Below are positions 44,250 to 56,754 of a stretch of 64,000 bases of DNA, piece after piece. This DNA is from Madurella fahalii (taxonomy: Eukaryota > Ascomycota > Sordariomycetes > Sordariales). How positions within the stretch are numbered: position 1 is the first letter of the stretch; each line of letters begins with the position of its first letter. The translations under genes and the position numbers were made by a program. The stretch is taken from assembly GCA_029876055.1 (NCBI GenBank), contig CM056877.1:3596001-3660000 (forward strand). Direction: 5' to 3'. The notes under the pieces were generated by a model, which saw only the letters and a list, made by a program, of their open reading frames with translations, made no database searches and was not told the DNA's origin.

Positions 44250-45960
44250 ATGACAGACCTCCTCCTGCAATCCGCCCTCGCGGCCTCCAAGACTAAATTG
44301 CTCGCCACTGAAGCCGCCCAAATCAGGAGCAATTGTGTTGCCCAACACCACCACCACAACCGCCATCACCAGGAGGAGGACAATAACAACCAAGACGACA
44401 GCAACAATAAGTCGGACAAACCTGATTCCCTAGTCTCCTGCCCAGAATGTTACGCTTCTCTCCTCGAGGCTGTCCGGTCCTATTACCTCGCTAGCACCTC
44501 GCCAGCAGCAACAACCACAACAACCACAACAACAACGACGACGACAACAACAACAACATCAGCATCAGCATCATCAATACCAACAGTCCCCGACCAAACA
44601 ACACCGCTACAACCACAACTACAACCACAGCCGCAAGGGCAAGCGCAAGCGCAAGGGCAAGCGCGACAACAAAAGGAATGGTTCACCCCGCGTCGCGCGT
44701 TCCTCGCCGCGCTCGACGACATGTTCGCCCAGGCAAAGGAGTACCAGCTGGCGCCGTCGGCCATCGACGCGCGCGTGCGCGAGGAGCGCGGCAGGTGGTA
44801 CGCGGAGCAGGTGCGGGGGCGGCTGATGCGGCTGCTGGCGGTGGTGGACTTTGCGGGACGGGAGGCGGTGGCGGCCAGGTTGGAGGAGCTGGCGTCGCCG
44901 TCGCCGCCGCCGTCTGGGGATCCGGCTCGGTTGGCGACGGAGATCGCCGGGGTTCTGGAGGAGGCAGGCCTGCTGGAGCCTGCTTCCGAGCGGGGAGGGG
45001 AAGCCGGGCGCGGCATCGCGGAGAGGGTGCTGAACGCGAGCGACGAGGCGGCGCGCGCCGCCGTGTTGACGGACCTGCTTTTCGCTCCTCCTCCGCCTCC
45101 TCCTCCTCCTCCCCCTGAAGGCGAGGCGGATCAGCAGACGTATCTGGATATGCTGACCGATCAGGGGTTGACGGTAGAGCAGGTGGTGGACCGGATCGTG
45201 GAGAAGAGACAGCAGGTGGCGGGGACCAAGGGCCAGATTGCGGCGCTGAGCCAGCGGCTGGATGAGCTGCGCCGGGCGCGGGCCGCGTACGAACTGCAGA
45301 AGCGGAGGCGGGAGAGCCTGGCCCAGCAGAGGGTTCCCGACGAGGTGTATGAGCTTCCCGCGTGCGTTGTGTGCGGAGCGGAGCCGATGACGAGGGACTT
45401 TTTCAGCTGTACGGTCTGCGCCATCCTGGCGGGCAGGGGTGTCCGGGAGCAGCAGACGGTGTTTTGCTCGCGCAAGTGTGAGGAGAAGGGACATGTAAGA
45501 CTTCCCGCTGATTTTGCTTTGCTACTTATTTTGCTCAACTTCTATCTAGGCCTCCCACGCGGAAACGCACACCTGCTCTTCCGCCTCCCGCTGCATCCAG
45601 CTCCGCCAGAAGCCGCAAACCGAGGGAGACACACATATGCAGGAACCGTCCCCAGGCCCAGGTGACCTCGTCTTCTGCACGGAATGCCTCACGTCACTGA
45701 GACAACCCACAATGTGGTGCTCCCTTGCCTGCGCAGGCGACGACTTCCAGCGCCACCGCGAGGAGGTACACTTGCCAGAGCGCAAGAAGCTGAGTCTCGA
45801 CGTTGACGATGAGGGACAATTAAAATACAGTGACCTGCCCGGCGACGGCAGCGAGAGGAGGTACCGTGCCAAGGATATCCATGCGCTGACGACAACACTA
45901 GATGATGCGGTCGGTGAGTGGGAGGAGAGGAACCACGTGAGGTTGCAGACTCTGGGTTGA
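44250..45960 (+). CDS. MYND-like zinc-finger protein with poly-Thr and poly-Pro tracts
   Basis: Not assigned to a named orthologue. Exons are 44250-45494 and 45550-45960, giving 551 aa. A CPEC pair at about residues 64-67 is followed by a run of about 16 Thr (residues 88-103), a Gln/Pro stretch (118-142), a helical region (145-260), about ten Pro (near 292-301) and a coiled coil (about 320-360). The zinc region has Cys372, 375, 387, 390, 406 and 410 followed by His/Cys residues after the intron (GHASHAETHTC), which resembles a MYND finger (C-x2-C, C-x2-C, C-x3-C, H, C). A second cluster FCTECL...MWCSLAC with HREEVH follows. MYND fingers mediate protein contacts. The first in-frame ATG with coding-like composition (44250) was chosen; upstream in-frame ATGs exist. 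Confidence 0.75.
44508..44572. repeat. ACA/ACG coding microsatellite
   Basis: CAACAACCACAACAACAACG-type trinucleotide array that encodes the poly-Thr tract of the MYND-like protein. It is probably length-polymorphic. Confidence 0.85.
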
Positions 45961-47236
45961 TTAGGGTGTCGGACAGATATGCCTGGAGGTGGTGTTGTAC
46001 ATACCGCGCATGTGCCGTTGGGGGTACATAGTTGATGCTTGCCCGGACTTTCGAATCTGGCTTCACCGACTGTAGCTTATATGGAAGTTAGTCTTGGTGA
46101 CAGCCTACTTGCTCGGCTATGGCACCGAGGGTTATTATCGTTTTATCATTGTCATTATTGTCGTCCACCCTTGCCTTTATCTTGTAGTTATTGTTTTACT
46201 ACTCTCGTTCAGAACTGTGGTTAGGGTTCTACATGGTGAAAATGGTCGGGCCAGAGTCTGCCGAAATTACTTCACAGTAGAAATGGCAAGATAGTGATAA
46301 GGGCACATTGATGGCATGCGGCCTCATTTGCTCTGTCACTGTGGTCGACGTAACAGGTTGAGCGCGCAGAAGAGAGCTTGCAAAACATAAAGCATTCTAT
46401 CGGCTGGCCGTAACAATTACAAATTTCCTCATTCATCCTCATGGCACACCACATCTCCATTTGAAACCAAGACGCAAACGTTTCTCGATTCAAAGGATAC
46501 ACAGTCTTGCTCCAGCGATACTCTGACGGACCAATGTTTGGCCAAAGAACCAAGAGCTCAGCGACATATAGGTAGACGTTAAGTCAATATTGTGAGCTTC
46601 AATTGCTCCTTCAATCCTCTCAATTTCCCCCTCCGCTCACTGACAGGAGAGAAATAAAACACACAAGGAAGAACGTACCAGCGGGTACTCGATAAACAGA
46701 ATTCCCTCTTCTCCGTGATTTGTCCAGAAGTGTAAAAAGTGAGGTCACATGCAAAGGAAAAGGGGGGTATGGGTATTCCATGTCCAGCCGTATGAAGATA
46801 AAAACATCGTACATGAGAAGACAAAGTTGGCTAAGGTTGGAGCTCGCAGAAAACTACCCATGTCCACGGCCCCAAGACTCGCGTCAGAGTGATGTGGACA
46901 TCGGCCCTTCTGCAGCACCGCAAGGGCTTTCTAAACTCGTTATTTTGCGTCGTAAAAGCCGGGAAGAGGTGACAAGTGATGATAACAAGGAAAATCGAAT
47001 TGGGTATGATGTGGGTCGCGACTCGAGTCGCTAGTTTTATAAAAGGTTGAAAAGGAAGTTTTGGAGGAAGTTTTGGTGTAAATGTAAGCGTCGACGCGCC
47101 GCGCCGTGCCGCGCCGCTGTGGGCGACGCGAAGGCATGCGGTGTCTGCGTTCCCGGTTCCGCTCCCTTGTGAAGGGCAAAATAGGTGTTGCTGGGCCGGA
47201 AACGTCAGACCAAAATCAGAGCCGCCGAGGAAGCCC
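45961..47236. other. Intergenic: convergent 3' flanks of the MYND-like and septin genes
   Basis: About 1.3 kb, rather AT-rich in 46130-46750, without a supported gene. GC-rich sequence returns near 47090-47130 (GCGCCGTGCC repeats). No RNA gene recognised. Confidence 0.55.
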
Positions 47237-48837
47237 TCAGTTTCTTTTTTCTCGATGTGCCTTCCCGCCATGCTGCTTCAGCCTGCTCGTTCTCCAACCC
47301 TCGTACCATTGTTCCCTGCTGAGCTCGCGCAGCTCACTGCGCCAGTCGCCAAAGACAGCGTCCTTGAGGCGGAGAAAGTCGCAGTGCTCCTCGTTGTACG
47401 GATCGGCAAAGCCCCAGGGGAACTGTCGGCCGATCACGCCTGGCTCGTAGATGTCCGGGCTCAGGATTGACATGGGAAGGAACGGTACCTCGTCCTCTTT
47501 GGGACTCTCCTCCGAGGCCTTGTGCCGACGAACAGAGCCGCTGGACGACTGCCGCGACGAGGTGCTTGATCCTTGCCTCTGGATCGGTAGGTCCTGGTCA
47601 TCGGCGCCCGCCTCCATTTCACCGTGTTCGGAGACTTGGTCCTCGTCCTCCTCGGCAATTCTGCTAGAATCCGGGCTGCCGTCGTCCTCGTCGTCCAAGC
47701 CTAGGGCTTCCAAAGGGTCAAGATTTGCCTTCTTGAGACTCTCCGATACCGTCCTCTTCAGCACGTTCATGTGCTTGGTAGTGATGGTGTCGGCCTTGGA
47801 GATGACAGGGATCACGGTCGTCTTCCCCTGCAACGTCCGCAGAACCTGAAGATCGAGGTCTTCATCCAGGCCGCCTAGGATGCGAGCGTGGGGATAATGC
47901 TTGCCACCGCTGCGCTGGCCGTTCGCGCTGGCAGCCTTGGCTGCGGCGATGTTCCGGTCAAGGCGTGCCGGGTCGAGGACGAGAAAGACGGCGTGAATGT
48001 GGGTATCCTGTACGCCCGGGGATCTCACGACCTTCATCTCCTCGTTGAAGGTTTCCTCGAACTTGCTCTCGAGGAAACTAGACATCTCGCGGAGCTGCAG
48101 GTCCACCACATTCTTCTCCAGTCCCTCGGAATCCCACAGCGTCAGGCCGATGCGTTCGCCGTCAATCTCGGTTTCCAGGTAGTGGGGGATGAAATTTCCA
48201 GAGGGCGGCGGCCTGGGAAGATCCTCCTGCTCGATGATGCTCTTGGATCGCTTCTTGGCGGGCAGGGCAAGAGCCGTCTTAAGGAACTCGAGGAACGAGG
48301 TCTTGCCGGAGTTGGCGGTGCCGACAATCAGGATACTGGCTGCTGGTGAGCAAAGCCGCACAGGGGACATGGGAAATCGCGATACACCTACTTGAAGGGC
48401 GTGGGGTCCTTCCTTCTCCGGACCCTTCTAGGATTGTTGATGGTGCTGATGGCGCTGCTGGCATAGCTGTAGCGGCCGCGGTGTGCCATACTGCCGGTGC
48501 CGGCGTAGGGGTCAAAGCCGCCGTTGGGGATGGGAGGAGGAGGAACGCTGATGACGGAACGTGATGGTTCCATTGAAGGTCGCGGGGTGGCACTCGACAT
48601 GTGATCAGCTCTGCCGGAGACGATTGCGAGGGAGTCGGGGCGAGGCTCGCTGCCGAGTCCTAGCTGGGGTGCGGGCGCTCCGTTGTAGAGGACGGGCAGG
48701 CGGGGTGGGGACTTGGAGACGGCATCGCGCTGGCGCTGGAGCTCCTGCTCCTTTGCAGCCCGCTGCTTCTTCAAGTCCGCGCTCTTGCTACGTCGCAGCA
48801 ACATTCCGAGGCTAGAGCGACGAGGCGGCGGGGTCAT
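47237..48837 (-). CDS. aspE: AspE-type septin (P-loop GTPase)
   Basis: Septins polymerise at septa, tips and branches; the AspE class is restricted to filamentous fungi. Exons are 48837-48392 and 48335-47237, giving 514 aa. A disordered basic/Pro-rich N terminus (1-145) precedes the GTPase domain, whose start PFNILIVGTANSGKTSF is created by splicing. G1 is GTANSGKT (about 154-161), the G3 position is WDSEG (216-220) and G4 is SKAD (328-331). An acidic/Ser-rich insert occupies about 363-434. The septin unique region GRQFPWGFADPYNEEHCDFL is near 451-470, followed by WRSELRELSREQWYEGWRTS. The insert, and the lack of a long C-terminal coiled coil, set it apart from core septins. The subclass name is by pattern recall, not by search. 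Confidence 0.82.
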
Positions 48838-51800
48838 TGCTTGGTCTAAGCCGACTCAACTTCCCGTTACGAGACGGCCTAAGCAGGCGCAGCGTTTCGG
48901 GGTTTGGAAAAGGAACGGGCTGTGCTGTGCAGATCCGGGAAAGGGGTATGGCCTACTGCAGCTCGAGAGCGCCTGGTGGACGCAATAAGCTTCGCTCGAG
49001 CCTGCGCCTAAGCTGGAGAAGCGTAAGGTCGAGTATGCTGAAAGCTAAGTGCGAAACACAGTTCCGCTTTTTGCGTCAGGAGGCGCCTTCTTCGTCTGCC
49101 CAGACACCCAGTTGCAGATCGATTGGCTGTGAAGGCGCGAATTGGATTTTAGTTCGGCTGTTGGACCCGAGGCGCACGACGTTTGGATATCCGATGATCC
49201 CCGGGATGGTCGCAGGTGATGACGAGTGCCGAGGGGAATGAGTGTGAGGGAAGTCGGAGAAGGGAACGAGGGGAACAAACGCTCGGGATCTGCGCAGGTT
49301 GCGGAGCTTCTGGTAAACTCGTCAGGTTAGTTTGAACTCGGCAACACGCTTTCCCCGTCGTCACTGTGAACTCCTGATCACACCCATCACTAATCCACTG
49401 GATCGGCATTGCGCCGCCCTGAAACTAGAGTCACAGCACTGTCTCTACCCATTCATTGGCGGCGGATGCGCCGTCGCCGTCGCTGCGAACAGTTCGCCAT
49501 CTCCGAGACAGCTGCTCCCCCGCCATGCACTCGCGAACACCCATCCGGCGATGTTATTCGACGGATGGTTTGCTTCAAGCTGACGAGGTCTCTCAGATAC
49601 TGGGGGAAATCGACTTACACCGAGTCGTTGCTGAGCTTGACGGCACAGACAGGTGGCGGGTGGCACGAGCTGCCGGGTGTGGAGACTTGCTCACGCGAAA
49701 AAGAACGACAGGTCGAGACGGGACGACCGAGGTAAAGGTTCCTAGCTCGGCAGAAACAGAGCAAAATGGTTGCAAGTTGATGCAGCCTTCCAGGACTCGA
49801 CGGCAAGCTGGCAAATGCGACAGCCGTTCGGGCGAGGTGAGGGGCGCGAGAAAAGGATTGCACCTCGTCAGGGGCGCGACGAAGAAAAAAAAAAAAAAAG
49901 AATGTTCTGACAAGAGCACGCGGCGAGATTGGCTGATGCTTAAGGGCCCGGGATGTGGTACCTCTGGTCTTTTGGGTTGCAATAAGACCAGGGACAAACT
50001 AAAACAGAATGGATCCTGGCTTGTAACGTGCTGCACCCTTTCACTTTGCCGATTCCCTGGTTCCCTATTCCGTGTTGCGAAGCCGGCGCCAAGAAACAAG
50101 GTGCGAGCGATGACAGGGTGGACACTTCCAACATGGTGCTTTTTTGGTAATTCTCGTGATGCAGAGCCGGAACAATCGTGTGGCTGAATCTTCACCATTT
50201 CTGCTCGTGGCTCCAAGTACCGCAGTACAGGCCTGAAGACAGCTTGAGGCAGGGCGGGGAGCATCCTCCCACGTCTCACCCCCTGCTCAGGTGCTCAATA
50301 CAACTTACACCCGACAAGACCTGCACTGTCCTTGCATCTCATCTTGTACAGTTCCTACGCTAATTCAGTTTTCCGATTCCCAGTCACCCATGCCTCTTGA
50401 TGCAGGAAAAATAAGCCCGGTTCCACGGCGTCGTGCCCCTAGGCCCAAGTTAGACCCTCACCACAGTGCAGGGTGCAGTGGCCAAATCTGTGCCGCCCGG
50501 TATCCCACCAAAGGCCCCCTTTAAACTGCAGGCAGCGCCCGACGGCCCCTGGCGAGGCCCCAGAGAGCATCGACCAATCATGTGTCTCGAATTGCACCTC
50601 AACTTTCTACGAAGCTTCCGTGGGAGGGTGCCGAACCAGGTACCGTCTGGGGCCGCCATTCGTTCCTTCAACATCACGTTCTGTAGCGGCTTTACCTGTT
50701 TGTTTTTTTGTTCACACGCCGGGCGGCTACATCAGGCCATGCGATGGATGGATGCGCTTTGCACGCAGACCAACGCGGCCAACTGCGCCGGGCATTGCGG
50801 GTGTCGGTTCTACAATGGGCGTAGCGCTCGCAAAAAAGCAATAAGCGCAGAGCCATCCGGAGTTCCACACGCCACGTGCCAAGCATCCACCTCAACTTGG
50901 AGTTCGGTGCGGGGAGAAATGGAACGGCTTGATCATCCGTCTCCGTTGAAGCCGACGGATGCTGATGAGGGGCACAGGCCTCAAGTCGCCCATAGCCATC
51001 AGCTCATGCCCGGACGACAGTGTCAGCTTCTCTCTCCCCGGCGTAACTTATCCAAATTTTACGCCTTGCCCCGGGACACCAACGGGGAGTGATGATGTTG
51101 GATGCACCGAACCGTCTAATTTCAGGGAGCTAACCACTCAGGTTTAGGGGGCCCGTAGGGGGGCCCGGCGGGGGTGTGGAATTGAGTTTGGCGTGTTTCA
51201 CAGTTAGACAGCGGCCGCCCCATAAATTCCAGCACCAATTGGCTTGCGAAACACAACGCCGGCGCCGCGCCCGCGAAATTCGGTCATGATCTTCACCGTG
51301 ATTCAAGCACGGGAGCTTGAGATATCGACACCTCACCTCACATCATTGCGGGACCTGCAAGCCATCTGAGCAACACCCCGCAGGCAAGCGGAGCCGCGAG
51401 GGGCCATCTCCCCACATTCGGCATTCCCTACCATCATCAAGACCCGCTCTTGCAAAACCAGCGAATCCCGGCAACGGTGTGGCTTCTTGTGTACAAACAG
51501 CATCTTGACCATGTGCAAATATCGGAAATGCATTCTTTATGAAAGCACATCTCAATCATCTCTCACTCTCCGCAGGAACCCTAGTGTACGCGGTTAGTTA
51601 TTATGCCAGAAGGGAATGATCTTATCTTCATTATCCTTGTTTTCTTTCTTTCACTTCCTTACGTTTTGAGGGTGGAGTTTCACGGTTAAGGAAAAAAACA
51701 GGACGAACGCTTGTCTGGGAGGTTTTCTACCACCCAAAAAACGCGCTCTCTTTTCTATAGGTAGTACTGTAAGTGGACTGAGTATGGTGTGGCCGCCCTT

Positions 51801-51912
51801 CCTTGCCTGATGCCCAACGCCAGGGGTATCCGTCTACTCGTCTAGATCTAGTGGTGTGATGCTAATGTACAGGTTTGTACAATACGGTCCATCCCCGCTC
51901 GCTCCCGCGCTC
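48838..51912. other. Intergenic: septin promoter and ADCK1-like 3' flank
   Basis: About 3.1 kb, the largest gene-free stretch. ORFs up to about 240 codons occur on both strands but without domains or splice-linked continuity. An A-run lies at about 49885-49900. A small multi-intron gene could be missed here. Confidence 0.45.
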
Positions 51913-54131
51913 TCACCCTTCAAAGACATCGTGCTGAAGCTCGACGCCAAAATCCTTGGCCACGCTCTTCAGCCTCTCTTCGACCTCGTCTTCCATCCCC
52001 TTTCCATAGCCGAGCAGCTGCTTGATCCTGAAATAGTAAAAGGCGATATCCGACATGAACAACACCGTCTTGAACAGGAGATGCTGCCACATGTTGACGG
52101 CTCTCTGTCGCCAGGGGAGGTTCCGGTCTTGGAAAAGGGACCGACTAGCCCACTCGCCCATCATCTTGACCCGGTTGACCGGCGAGCCCATGTACGCGTT
52201 GTTGCCCTGCACAATGCGCATGTTCCTGCCAATGAAGATGAGCTCCTTTGGCCACTTATCCTCATCCGCGAGTACGTCGCGGATACCCTGCTTCATCCGT
52301 TGCTGCATCTCGTAATGTCTCTGACTCGCCGTCTTTTGATCCAAAGCCCCCAACATCTCCTTCTGGAGCTGTTGCTCGCCGCCCTCATACGGCCTCATCA
52401 ATGTGGCCGATGCGAACAGGTCTGCCGCCTTGATACCCCACTCGTGGGTGATCTCGGCGATCTTCTTGTTGTCGAACGTCATTAAAGCCTTCCAGAAGAC
52501 GCCGTATTCGTGCCGGAACTTGTCGCTCATGAAAACATACAGCCCGTGGTCAATCAGCACCAGCTCCGGTTTCCCATTCGGCAGTCGCCTGATAAAGATG
52601 TTTCCCGGATCTGGATAGTCATACGAGTTAGTCACATTCTTCCCGGACGAGAAGGGGCGGTCAAATACGTACGCGGGTCGCAGTGCACCACGCCCCACTT
52701 GAAGATTTGAGCGGAGAAGAGATCAACCATGGTCGTCATAACGTCCTTGGTAGAGACGCCGAGTCCTCCCTTTCCACGGCGCCCTTTCCACTCTGTCCGC
52801 TCCGGCTTCAATTTTTGACTGTGAGGGTTCTCCCGTAACTCGCGGCGTATCGCGGCCATGTCTGGGGGGTCCAACTTCGCGCCATGCACGCCCGCCGAAC
52901 CATTCGCGTAGCCTCCCAGCCAGGGCCGGGTCAGAGCGTCCTTATCCCATAGCCTGACACCCTCAATCCACTCGGTCGTAAGCACCCGCTTAGAGCTGTA
53001 TTCTGGGTAGACGGGAGGAACGTAGACCCTGCCTCGCAAGCTGGGCTCTTCGCTGACAAGCCGGCGCATGATCTCGGAGTTCTTGGCCTCGTTTTCGAAA
53101 TCCGTCTCCAGCATCAACCGCTCCGTGATAAATGGCACCAGAGCATATAGCGGCAGGTCGAACCACCAGGTATATACCTTCATAACCACCCTGAACCACA
53201 CCATCTCGGTCAGCAAACGGCATCAACAGAGCAGGCAGGGACACGGGGTGGCCGCCACTCACTTGAACGCCCACAGATCCCACCCGATCTGCTTGGCAAT
53301 CTCGGGCTTCTGAATCTTAACCGCCACCTCCCTGCCATCCGGCAACCTCGCCCAATGGACCTGCGCAACCGAAGCGCTCGCGCGCGCCGTCCTCTCCATG
53401 ACCCCCTTCCCCTCGACGCCGGCAAAGCTGACCCCGAACACCTCCTCCACGCTGCGGCCGCCAAAGTCCTCGCGGATGACCTTCTCCACCGCCTCCCACT
53501 CGTCCTGGGGCGCATCGTCGAACATGCGCGCAAACATCCTCTGGAACTCGGGCGGCAGCACCGCGCTCTGCATGGCGATGGCCTGGCCGATCTTGAGGTA
53601 CAGGCCGCCGTTGCCGCGGAGCAGGTCGAAGAGGCGCTCGGCGCTGCGGCGGTGCAGCTCGGGGATGCCGCCGGCGCCGCCGGCGACGGCGCCGATCAGC
53701 GGCAGCGGTTCCGCCCGGAAGTTGAGCTTGTAGTCGGCCGCCACCAGCAGGCCCGTGCCGAACGTCCGCAGCGACCGCGCGATCCCCGACGCGTACACCT
53801 GCCGGTCCAACAGGTACGCCGCCCCGCAGAGCGCGGACACGACCAGGAGCCGCCGCGCCCAGCGGCGGGTGCGGCGGAAGGAGCGGGCCGCGCGCGGCGC
53901 GCCCAGGGACGACGGCGACGGCGGCCGGAGCGGCGAGAACGGCCCCGTGCTGTGTTGGGTTACGCGGGCTTGTGCGGTGGATGAGAAGGGGCGGAGGTGG
54001 GAGGGTGTCGCTGATTGTTGCTGTGTGCGTTGGCGGAGGTAGGGGATCCGGGACGGGGAGGAGATGGGGCGTGAGGACCGGACGGGCGGGAACGGTCGCC
54101 TGACGGCGCCGGCCGTGCTGCGATGCCACAT
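51913..54131 (-). CDS. ABC1/ADCK1-like mitochondrial atypical kinase (Mcp2/Cqd2-like)
   Basis: UbiB/ADCK family protein of mitochondria; yeast relatives influence lipid and coenzyme Q distribution. Exons are 54131-53263, 53190-52673 and 52610-51913, giving 694 aa. A long Arg/Ser/Pro-rich presequence (1-95) precedes a hydrophobic segment (RRLLVVSALCGAAYLLDR). Family motifs are the KxGQ helix GGLYLKIGQAIAMQ, DDAPQDEWEAVEKVI, the Ala-rich nucleotide loop ASASVAQVHWARLPDG with the lysine in VAVKIQKPEI, TDFENEAKNSE, the spliced catalytic HCDPHPGNIF, and LIDHGLYVFM in place of a DFG. The C-terminal part (MRIVQGNNAYMGSPVNRVKMM) matches the ADCK1 rather than the Coq8 branch. The N-terminal exon is very GC-rich. 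A choice between Cqd1 and Cqd2 orthology would need a tree. Confidence 0.9.
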
Positions 54132-55195
54132 GTCGGCGGCCGGCGAGAAATTCTGTCGTGTAGACAGTGCGGTGCGCTTCAGGCCATCATCTGTTGTGTC
54201 GTAATTGGGGCTGCGATTGCGGCGGGACGGGACGGGGAAATTTAGAGCGCGAGAAAGTTTGAATCCGGCCTTCAGCGGTGATCAATGACGAGTTGTGCCC
54301 AGTGCGCTGCTGACGAAGTCCGAGACCCGCTTTTTGCCGCTTCGCCCGACCCCCGGCCCCGGCCAGGATTCTCCGAGACCGTTCGGCTTTAAGGTAAGGT
54401 AACTACGAAGTGGGACCGAACGAGCATATATCTTTTCGAAATTAAATCTACTCTAAACGGTACATGCTCTCGCTGTCTTTTAAACTAGTTCACATCACCG
54501 CTCTAGATGTCGAGCCGAAGGTGATGGCCTTGTACCGCTCCCGGCAACGACAAGAGGTTCGGCTGTGACGGGCCGTCCCACCCCCTAATTAAATGGAGTC
54601 GCGTGTCCAAATTAGCGTTTTGGATGCTATTACAGTGTAAATGACTAGCGAATATTTCAACATTCTAAACGTTCTTATCTGCCTCGAGGTAAGAGAGAGA
54701 ATGGCGTTTCCCTGAAAATGAAGGATTTGTTCTAACCCGGCGATTAGCCCCTCAGGTGCCCTAATCCGATCACGGATCCCTGATGCGAAGATCTGGGGCG
54801 GCAGCATGGGTTCCTTGGCCTGGACTGGTCTGAAGCTCAGCTGTGGATCGCGACTCCAACCTGGTTTGAAACTAAGATAACGTGAACCTCTGCCTCAATA
54901 CAAATTTGGGTGAGCGTGAAAGTAACCCTAACCACGTAGCACAAGGCCCTCCTTGTTCTTCCTGTAAGGAACACCGGGTTGCACGACTCCCGGGCCAGGG
55001 CAGTAACGTGACATCAATGCAAAAGCCCCCGTGGAAACCAAAACGACGATTCGTGAGCCGTCCCTAATAGAAGCTGCTTGTTTGTAGGTTCCGTGAAGCG
55101 GTTGCCCGCAGATTATGTACTGCAGAGTACCTTGTATGAGCCTCGCGGATGTGGCCGGAAACCTACTCATGCAGTCGAATATAGGGCAGTATCCC

Positions 55196-55227
<32 letters not shown>

Positions 55228-56754
55228 CCTTTTTTGTAACCTTGAGACCTGGCGGGATGAAAGTTATTGATATCGTTTAAGCTGCATGTCAGCGGAGTGC
55301 ACCCAGAGGACAGAGTAGGTAAATGCGGTTCAGTTGGCGACCGAACCAACGGTGCCCGACAAATGGATTCTCCGCGGGCCGCGTCACTTGGCAGCCCCGT
55401 CAACTCCCAAGTCCCAGTGACGGAAGACCTGTCCGCGATCTTGTTTTTGGCAACTGCATCAAGTGGTTGTACTGTGGTGTGCTCTTGTCCAATGATCTGA
55501 TGCTCGGTGTCGCCAGTCGGGTGGGCGATGCAACGAAGCCAAGTCCACCAAAGCTGGCGGATTGGTGGAGACTGCTTCTGCATGAAGCCAAGCTTGGTGC
55601 AGAAGTACACTATTTCCAGAAGCCAGCAAGCGACCTGCTGCATCTAACTAGCATGCGTGGGGAACCCGGAGGGGGTGTCCCTCAGACTCCTCAGAGCTTC
55701 AGTGAGCTGCATGGAAGCGACGGCGGGAATCGCTGGTATTTGGCATTTGGATACCGCTGTCTTGCACTGGGTCTGCGAAGTGGGGTGATCCAAGCTGCAT
55801 TGATACACTAGGTGAGCGGGTTCAGCGTTCCGATCGTCTTTAGGCTGCTACGGCTAGACCCGCCTGGCGAGCCGCGGATTGCTCGCATGCGGCCATCACG
55901 CTCACCCAGCGTCTTGAGCACGCGTGCTGGGCGAGGTCTGCAGTGTCCCCTTCAGAATCATCGAGTTCATGCGCTGAACGATCTCCTTAGTGACCAAGGA
56001 AATTGGAGAGCAGCGCTGGAGGGATGCCCGGCGGCATTGATGTCACAGTATTATCCCCTCCGCTGAACGTTAGAAATTGGTATTCATTTTTCGAGTCGCT
56101 TTGGCTTCGGACCCATTCTTCCAAGTTTCGTTAGAAGTGTTCGGTGATTGGATCCCAAGCTCGAAGCGAAGCCACCAAAGCCAAGAAGTAACTTAGACTT
56201 AGTGCGGATGCAGGGGACCTGCCTGGGTCTCGCCTTTGCTCCCCACATTCCCCGGCTGTGCGCCCCCTACGCATTCCACCCTTCGTCCACCCCAGCGTGG
56301 TCCTGGCCTTCCCATCTCACCAGTGCATCACATCGCGTATGTGTGTGCACAGCGTCCCTTCTCCTCGCTACCAATCTCCCGACGGGGAGTCGCCGATTGA
56401 CGCGGTCGACAATGAACTGATCTTTACCCTCGACAACACTGGACTTACAAGCGACTCGACGCTTCGATCAATCGCGACAATCGGCCCAGCTCTTATACGA
56501 GATCCGCCAAGTACCACAGCACACGCTCGCTCCTCTTTTAATCGTTTCCCATGTTTTCACCAGACAGCAGTCGACTTCCAACTCTGCGTCCCGTTCGCAT
56601 AGTGCGACAAACCCGTTTCTGAGACCATCCGCGCCAAACTTCGACCCAAGTCAATCGGGCGCCTCTTCAATACCTGCCGCGTCTCCAAGACGCTGGCACT
56701 TTCTTCAGCAAAGCTCGATTGACGGCTGTGTAGTGCGCGGGACCTCCAATCACC
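54132..56754. other. Intergenic: divergent promoter region of ADCK1-like and palI genes
   Basis: About 2.6 kb with no supported gene. It includes a 31-base T-run. Short ORFs lack domains. GCCAAG hexamers (PacC-type) occur at about 55538, 55585 and 56180, but this motif is frequent by chance. Confidence 0.5.
55197..55227. repeat. 31-base T homopolymer
   Basis: Uninterrupted T-run on the plus strand, followed by CC and more T. It could be the poly(A) end of an old retroposed copy on the minus strand or simple slippage; no flanking element was recognised. Confidence 0.9.

Noticed and set aside
55538..56185. GCCAAG (PacC-like) hexamers upstream of palI
   Set aside because: The six-base motif is expected about once per kilobase on two strands; spacing and flanks add no support.
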